From: Otatea glauca
Taxonomy: Eukaryota; Streptophyta; Magnoliopsida; Poales; Poaceae
Assembly: GCA_036346275.1 (NCBI GenBank)
Contig: CM070718.1
Span: forward strand, 53,510,188 to 53,574,187
DNA: 64,000 nucleotides
Direction of reading: 5' to 3'
Program-made: the position numbers and the translations under genes
The notes under the pieces: model-generated
Told to the model about the DNA's origin: nothing
Seen by the model: the letters and a program-made list of their open reading frames with translations, nothing else
The model's database searches: none
In this document: piece by piece, positions 57,372-64,000 of the stretch
Layout of the letters: each line of letters begins with the position of its first letter
How positions within the stretch are numbered: position 1 is the stretch's first letter

Positions 57372-60300
57372 ATGGCGCAACCGTGACGTGGTGACCCTAC
57401 TTTCGATGAGGAGAATAGTTCTGTTGGACTCCATCGCTACCGGGTACCATCGAAGGTGATGGTAACGCTGCTTCGCCATTGGGCTAATGATGGTTCCGGT
57501 GAGGCCGTTGAGGCTCGGTGATGAAGCCATTGACGCGGAGCCGCCGAGTCCGATAACACCGGTTCCGCCAGATGAGGTACTGCGTAAGAATATAATCCCG
57601 TAGACATGTTAATTAATCGCAATTCATTAATATAATACACTCTGACACGTTTGTACATATGTTTATGTATTTCAAGCCCCGTGCATCGAGCAACCAATCC
57701 AAGCATCGGGGACCTAACAAGAAGCCGTCCACGAAGCATGTGTTTACCGATGTTAACAACGAAGGGATGCCAGTTGCCCCTCTTTCAGCAGTTGGGCCGT
57801 ACAACAACACTTGCGGTTACCACGTGAGGGATCACGTCCCAATTAGCATCAGAAAATGGGCCGAAGTTCCTCAAGCTACCAAGCACCTACTCTGGCAAGA
57901 TATTAAGGAAAATTTCACATTTCCTCAAGGGTCCGAAGACAAGGCTAAGAAATTTACTTTAAAGAAGATGGCAACAATGTTTCAGGCTTGGAAGACGTCT
58001 CTCGGCGCAAGTGCGTGCGAGAAGGAGAAAGACCCGACTTCAACCAATTTCCTAAGTTGGCGGATCAGCGAAGCATTCGAGGAGTTCAAGTTTGTTAGGC
58101 GAGGCCAGCCGCGAGTCGGAAGAACAAGGCCAATTCACGATGAAGAAATACCACCACCATCTTGGCACCGTGGTTACATCAAGGCTGTACCAAAATGGGA
58201 GAAGCGGGAAGAAGAATTAATGGCGAAGGGCGTCACACCGGCTACCGCTCAGTGGAACAGCGCTGCGCAATTGGTTCATGGGTCATGGGGAGCCTTTCAG
58301 ATGACAAAGCAGTTTGGTGATGGCACCAGAGTACAAGAGGTCGCCAAAGGATTGTACAAGCCGTGGAGCGCCTCAGCGGTACATTGGTGCGACAGGAGAA
58401 TGACGAGCTAACACATGCCCTTGAAAACCCTGAGCACCCAGGACGGACACGAGGTATGGGCAAGCTGACGCCGTGGAAGTATGGTTTCGCTAAGGACGCA
58501 CATACGTACCGGAGCCGGCATAGAAGCAAATCAAGAGAATCACGTAAAGTGTACCAATTGGAACAAGAGCTCAGAGCAACCCAGGCTAGCATCGGCGACA
58601 TAGTTGCGCAACAAGTACAAATTGCCCTCAGCAAGCTTCAAGGACTAGGTCCGAGCAATCAGCCGGACGCCGTGATCAGCCCCTCCGCGGCGAAGTAGCT
58701 GCGCGTCCACCGGGGCCCCTGAAGCGGACACCTTGCTATCCCGTTATCCTGTGGATGACATAAGGGTTCGCCGCCGATGTGAGCTGCGTTGATGCACGTA
58801 ACCTCTCCATCAAGGTGGCTTACGGCATGGCATATCCGGTGGAGCTGGGCGGATGTTCCACGCAACGAGATACCCCGGTTACTCAAAGGTAGCGGTGGAG
58901 GAGGTCTTTGGCGGTTTGAAGAACTTCACCTCGATATTCTTTGGAGGCGACGACGTGACCAAGCTTGGACAGGCCCTCCACAATATCATCCTTTAGCAAA
59001 GCGGTACATCATATTTCCACCTGCTATGGACGCGTCATCTCCACCACGGCAACCCACGCCTCCTCCAACGTCACCGCCACGCAATGCCTCGCCAATAAAG
59101 CAGGCGAAGCCCTACTCCACCAGCGGCAGCCTCCTGTGTCTCTACCCGCTCCACGCAAGCCCTACTCCACCACCAAATCTCAAACAAAAAGAACCCTCCA
59201 GAAAACCACGCCTCCACCATCTCCTCCGAGGAAGAAGCTCGATATGAATGAAGGCTCCCCACTGCTCCCAAGAAGGCGGAGTCCACCGATCGGCCAAGGT
59301 AAAGGAACCTCCAAAGAGGGCATATGATATGAATAAGGAGGAGAGTGACGCGGTCACTAAAGCGTATGGCTGCACACTTCGCAAAAAGAAGGTAGAGCCA
59401 AAGGTACCAATCGATCCAAAAGCGAGAACACTTCGCGACATGCCGTGCAAAGTCATTGCTGTCCCGTCCAACTATGAGCGGACAATAATTAAGGCTACGG
59501 AAGAATAAACGTGGTCGGTGGCGGCAAAGAAGAAGAAGAGATACTAAGATCGGAGAACCTCGAGAGGTTTATGAAGGAGGCAGGACTCAGTTCCACAGCT
59601 GCAGCTCTTGGATTAATAGATGATATCCCAATGGCAACAAAGGTCAGATGGCAATTTCAGTTGGGCCGGGAGCTGATTGACCCAAATGAGATAAAAGATC
59701 TGCCAACCAAGATGCGGCAATTTCACGAATGGTACATGACAGAGTCCACTCAAGGAAGAACGATGTTCCTCCGTATCAAAGAAGATGATTTTTATCGCGG
59801 GGACAGCACCATATGGCTCGAATTTGACGACTTATACAATATTTACCATGCCGACTCCATCAACGTGTCTCTCATGAGCTGCTGGTGCCTGTAAGTGTCA
59901 AGCTCATACCTTTACCGTGTGCTTCCTCGTACAATAAAATTGCAACTATTAAACTTATACCTTTCTATGTAGAATGGAGATACAACGATGTAGAAAAGAG
60001 AATATCTTCAACGTGGGCTTCATCGACCCAGAGATTGTTAACGAGTTCGTCTTTGGATACAACCGAAAGGATCTTGAAGATTACATTCTCGATGCATTCT
60101 TGGGACAGCACTACAAACCGTACATACTTCTGCCCTTCAACTTCGAGTACGTATATATACAACCTCTCGTTCTTATATTTTCCAAGGCATTTATAATACT
60201 ACTAGCTAGTTACATATATGTTGCAATACATGAATAGGTTTCACTGGATCCTTCTTGTCATCAAGCTTGATAGCAGCCGGTCATTGTTCAAGACTCAAAA

Positions 60301-60930
60301 GGACTCGGTGAAAAATATCAATTTATCATTGACACCTGAGCAATATATAGCACATATATATCGATAGTTTTCCTTATTATATATATTGAAATACCTTGCT
60401 AATTCCAACTCGATAATTACCATTCATACTAACGCATCACACAGACATTCGCACGGTTTCGAAAGAAGCAACAAGGAGATTTCGAGAACGAATTTGATGT
60501 ACAATTAAGCACTCGAATACGTATTAAAGAATATTAATATGCCGTAACAGTTTTTCATCCCAATAATCATGTTCTTTTCAAATTTCATCGCAGGTTCTAC
60601 AACAGACGGGTGGAAACAACCTATGTGGCTATTATGTGTGCCACTATATGCAAAGTATTACCCACGGTGATGTGCCGACAACCAACGCCGAGGTAGTGTG
60701 CACATGTTAATTTCTTAGTACTTACACTTTAATAATTACATGTCCAGAGATTTATTTACCTCCCGCTTTGTCAGCCCAACATCGATGTGCAAGACATGAT
60801 CCCGCCGCACCGGGTTGCGGAATCCAAGAACAACTCATCGGCTTTATTGTCGATTTAGATTGTATCCACCAAAGCGAGTTCCACGCAAATGGTTGGAGAG
60901 ATTGTCTGAAATAAGGACAGTGAACTGACA
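57372..60930 (+). pseudogene. CACTA B second gene: plant transposase (Ptta/En/Spm) region plus Ulp1-type protease, broken
   Basis: ATG 57372 opens exon 1 (to 57576) but meets an early stop. Exon 2 from 57677 encodes a Ptta-type region (SKHRGPNKKPSTKHVFTDVN, GGY-like RGYIKAVPKWEKREEEL), continuing in another frame at 58363-58698 (ENDELTHALENPEHPGRTRG, YRSRHRSKSRESRKVYQLEQ). Protease parts are 59511-59894, about 59974-60148 and 60239 onward (FHWILLVIKLDSS), with LCGYYVCHYM (Cys codon 60624). The GA|gt...ag|G intron before FHW is at the same place and phase as in CACTA A. The Asp segment after FHW is readable only after a frameshift, so this protease is broken. The end is approximate. Confidence 0.75.
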
Positions 60931-61087
60931 TCAACGTCGACCAAGGGCACAAAGAGCGACGCACGCAAGAAATAAGCTCAAGATTCGCCTTTTATTCTTT
61001 GAAACTTGTAAAAGTGGCTTATTATTTCATGTGTTCATCAACTTGTTCATTTTTTAGTCTGTAAATTATCTGAATGAATACTCATGA

Positions 61088-61095
<8 letters not shown>

Positions 61096-61122
<27 letters not shown>
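61096..61122. repeat. (TA)n microsatellite
   Basis: An uninterrupted TA run of about 13 units in the 3' flank of the CACTA B second gene. It is useful only as a polymorphic marker. Confidence 0.9.
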
Positions 61123-61125
<3 letters not shown>

Positions 61126-61234
61126 GTGTGTCAAAAAAACTCATGAAGTTCTATTTATTTTAATTGTCAAAATCTATATCAAAAAACCCCTCTGAAAACA
61201 TATTCTTATTGAATATAATCAAAGCGCTACGCTG

Positions 61235-61495
61235 TCAGACTCCTCACAAGCGCTTGGTAACTCCAACCGCTTGTGGAGAGAGCCTCTTCACAAGCGGTTC
61301 GTAACACCAACCGCTTTTGGAGAGAACCTCTCCACAAGCGGTTGGTAACACCAACCGCTTGTGGAAATGTCGAACCACAAGCGGTTCGGGGAACCGCTTG
61401 TGATACCCGACGGGGTATCACTCCCGGTTGCTTACAAGCGGTTCTAAAACCGCTTCTGAAAGCGGTTTCGAACCGCTTGTGCATGCCCGATCCGC
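61235..61495. repeat. CACTA B right subterminal motif array
   Basis: ACAAGCGGTT/AACCGCTTGT motifs in inverted pairs up to 7 bp before the element end. The last pairs include a CTTCTGAAAGCGG variant resembling the left-array type. Confidence 0.9.
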
Positions 61496-61502
61496 AGTAG
61501 TG

Positions 61503-62640
61503 GCCTTTATAATTCGTAGATGTGTAATTTATGAATTAGATATAGAAACTATGTGAGAACATATTATCTTTTTAGAGCCATAACAAAATTATTGTACAAT
61601 ATTGAACTAGGCATTACAACACCATCATATCACGCCTTATGGCAAATGCCAAATTAAACCTAATAATTAAGCCAACCATGTAAGCGTTGAGGTCACCTTC
61701 ATTCAAGCATGGTCCGATATGTTCGAAATTTTACCGAACCCACTGGCGCAGCATATATCTAGAGATTCCCCATAAAAGCTATATATGGATATATGCCGAA
61801 GCTGACATGTGATGCTCATAAGATACCAAAACGCTATCGGGGGCTTAGTGCTTTACAGAATCTGGTCAGTGAAAATATTTTCACCTTGTTAGTACAAAGG
61901 TGGCTTTGAATTGAATCTGACATGTTGTGGTTGGGATTATGGGTTAGAGGGACCATTATTCCTCTTAAAATAGATAGTTATAGATGGTATTATAATTCTT
62001 ATCCGTTGAAAAGCCTTTAGAAAAAGTCAAGATTTAGCTTCGTATTATAAATGTATGATGCGTTTATAATTTGTAGATGTACTTTATGAATTAGATATAG
62101 AAACTATGCGATAACATATTATCTTTCTAGAGCCATAACAAAATTATTGTAATATATAGACCTAGGCATTGTACAACACAATCAAACCTTAAAGAAAATG
62201 CCAAATTAAACTTAATAATTAAGCCAGCCATGTAAGCGTTGAAGTCACCTTCATTCACATTTGGCTCGATATGTTCAAAATTTTACTGAATCCACTGGCG
62301 CTTCATATATCTAGAGATTCTCTATGAAAGCTATATATGGATAATATATGCCGAAGCTGACATATGATGCTGATAAGATGCCACAACCCTATCGGGGGCT
62401 TAGCGCTTTACAGAATCTGGTCAGTGGAAATATTTTCACCGTGTATAGTACAAAGGTGGCTTTGAATTGTACCTGACATGTTGTGGTTGAGATTATGGTT
62501 TCGAGGTACCATTCTTCCTCTTAAAATAGATAGCTGCGGATGGTATGATAATTCTTCTCTGCTGAGAAGCCTTAAGAAAAAGTCAAAGACTTGGTTTCAT
62601 ATTATACATGTAGGATGCCTTTATAATTTGTAGATGTACT
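61503..62640. repeat. copies 2 and 3 of the 555-bp tandem repeat
   Basis: gctgacat..gatgct occurs at 61801 and 62356 (period 555), and all blocks between recur in order (agccataacaaaattattgt, tatatctagagatt, ctatcgggggcttag). Copy 1 lies left of CACTA B at 50300-50804. No coding content is visible in the unit. Confidence 0.9.
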
Positions 62641-62833
62641 ACATGTTTAGAATTGATTATTTCTTGTAACAAGTCTAACAGTGTAGACTCACATGATAGC
62701 CTCATGTACAAGAAACTTGTAGTTTTATGAAATTTACTCTAAAAATAACTTTTTGCTACCACAAGAAAACTTTAATCCTTAAGGGGATTTAGTTTTCCAA
62801 ATAAATTTGTGTGCAAGTACCACGCCATTATCT
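62641..62833. other. short AT-rich spacer
   Basis: No recognisable gene or element end between the tandem repeat and the LINE-like fragment. Confidence 0.4.
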
Positions 62834-63060
62834 TTATATCAATGTCAAGTACATGGAATGTACTGAAAATTTACCATCCTTGGCCCACGTCAGAACATCT
62901 TCTGTCTCAGTGAGATTGATGTTACTATATCTAAGCACCAAATGTTCCCGAGATGCAGCATTATCACCAATCAGGGTTCTTCTAAAATACATATGCTGTA
63001 GCTGATTTTCAAACTCCTCAGCCACGATCCAATGTTTATTAAAAAAGATGATACTAACTG
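62834..63060 (-). pseudogene. LINE-type polyprotein fragment
   Basis: The minus-strand frame reads HWIVAEEFENQLQHMYFRRT, then DVLTWAKDGKFSVHSMYLTL and a stop. The W----GKFSV-SMY-L pattern stands just before the zf-RVT zinc region in plant LINE-type reverse transcriptases. The frame is cut on its upstream side by the LTR starting at 63073. Recognition is by motif only. Confidence 0.55.
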
Positions 63061-63072
63061 GGGCTTGTGTAA

Positions 63073-64000
63073 TGTAACATCCCGAAAAGTACAATAATAT
63101 GAAAATAAATATTTTGAATTTGAATATAATTATTTCTGAGTTTTCATGGCATGATTGGAATTTATTTGGATTTTCCTTGGATTTATGCATTGAATGAAAA
63201 ATCAAACAAATAGAATTAAAGAATGGATAATGATAAAAAGATAAAAAGGTAAAATTAAAATTTTGGAAAATTTACCATGGAACCCTAACAATTCTGGTAA
63301 GTCAGTAATGTCAACAAGTAAAAATTTTATGCAGACAAAAATAAATAAATAAAATGAGTGACACCTCTTTTGACTAGAAACAGTGAAAAGTCAGAATTAA
63401 TGTAAAATATTAGAAACTTATCAGGAGACATAAAAATTTCTATGACACCCTCAGAGTATAATTTATCTCTGGTAAAAATTTCAGGAAATTATCATGTCAT
63501 TTAGACCTTCTAATAATACAAGAACAGAGGCTTGGAAAATCTGCAAAATAGCATGTCAGAATTGTTAGAAAATATTTACTCAATACCTTGACTTGAAATT
63601 TTTATAGATACATCCTTAACCTGAATATAACTCTTTATAAAAGTCTTAAAAATACATACTATCATTTGAACCCTTAAATAAATAAAATAACGAAATGAAA
63701 ATTTTGGCTGATGCACAGTGTCAGAATTTTAATTAATTAATTATATCATATTTTAGTCCGAATATTTTACTGGAGGATGAAAACTACCAGGAGATCCCAG
63801 TAAAATTTTTTTATAATTTTTCAACTCGATTTGATAGTTGTTTTAATGCCGAACATGGCGCTGTCCTGAAGCCTATCTCTTTAGCTCATTCTCCACCTCT
63901 GACGTGTGGGACCACTCATGGTCCCGGTCCCGCTCGTCAGCCGTTGCCTCCTTTCTCCCTCTCTTCTTCTTGCGCGTGCTCTGATCTTCTCCCGATTCTT
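63073..64000 (-). repeat. long LTR, 3' end on the minus strand, cut by window edge
   Basis: On the plus strand it starts TGTAACATCCC, the exact reverse complement of the GGATGTTACA end of the 30370-35375 LTR. The GC-rich part at 63890-63960 on the minus strand (gctgacgagcgggacc) matches gctgacgagtgggaccatga near 34456 of that LTR, so both belong to one family. The remaining part and the other duplication lie beyond 64000. A 5-bp flank TGTAA (63068-63072) is the duplication to look for. Confidence 0.75.

Larger units (their letters stand above)
50805..61502 (+). mobile_element. CACTA (En/Spm) transposon B, 10.70 kb
   Basis: The left end CACTACTACAGAAC and the reverse complement of the right end, CACTACTGCGGATC, are flanked by an exact 3-bp duplication GCC (50802-50804 and 61503-61505). 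The order of parts is identical to CACTA A: left array, tnpD-like gene, minisatellite, middle array, TATA-like box, GC-rich leader, second gene, right array. The array motif differs (AGAAGCGGTT/ACAAGCGGTT). The first 12 terminal bases are shared with CACTA A, but most of the sequence has diverged. Confidence 0.93.

Overview
This window is nuclear DNA of a flowering plant, most likely a grass (Poaceae). The reasons are one intron-containing gene with a very GC-rich first exon, and otherwise a dense layering of transposable elements of types common in grass genomes. These are Ty1/copia elements, multi-kilobase solo LTRs, LINE fragments, hAT elements and two full-length CACTA (En/Spm) elements. 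I cannot name the species. No tRNA, rRNA, CRISPR or bacterial-type structure was seen.

Layout. 1-3118: the 5' part of a copia element on the minus strand (LTR, GC-rich leader, gag remnant), running off the left edge. 3119-6120: AT-rich repeats and a candidate MITE. 6367-11225: the only apparently intact host gene, a five-exon CBSX-type chloroplast CBS-domain protein. Its 3.4-kb second intron holds a hAT-like element (7244-8982) that itself contains a hAT MITE (7270-7654) and a probable solo LTR (7731-8167). 12243-22764: a decayed copia element on the minus strand, whose left LTR is split by a 5.1-kb hAT element (12265-17413) carrying a broken transposase gene. 22765-24660: gene fragments, including a probable F-box 3' exon. 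24661-36537: a long LTR of about 3.15 kb without its inserts, interrupted by two younger solo LTRs (25715-29422, duplication CTTTA; 30370-35375, duplication CTCCA). 36538-39356: a LINE 3' fragment and a coiled-coil gene fragment.

39357-50113 and 50805-61502 are two CACTA elements of about 10.7 kb each, 691 bp apart, with exact 3-bp target duplications (AGA and GCC). Both have the same plan: terminal CACTACTACAG; a left array of short inverted motifs; a decayed TNP2-type transposase gene; a minisatellite just after its stop codon; a second (middle) motif array; a TATA-like box and GC-rich leader; a second gene combining a Ptta/En/Spm plant-transposase region with a Ulp1-type protease; and a right motif array. 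The motif differs between elements (ATCACTGCCGGTT versus AGAAGCGGTT/ACAAGCGGTT) but is the same kind at all three places within each element. This three-array layout, with a private array in front of each gene, is the most unusual signal in the window.

The second CACTA element lies in a 555-bp tandem repeat that continues to 62640. The window ends with a LINE fragment (about 62834-63060) cut by another long LTR on the minus strand (63073 to beyond 64000) of the same family as 30370-35375. Apart from the CBSX gene, essentially all coding sequence is transposon-derived and mostly broken.
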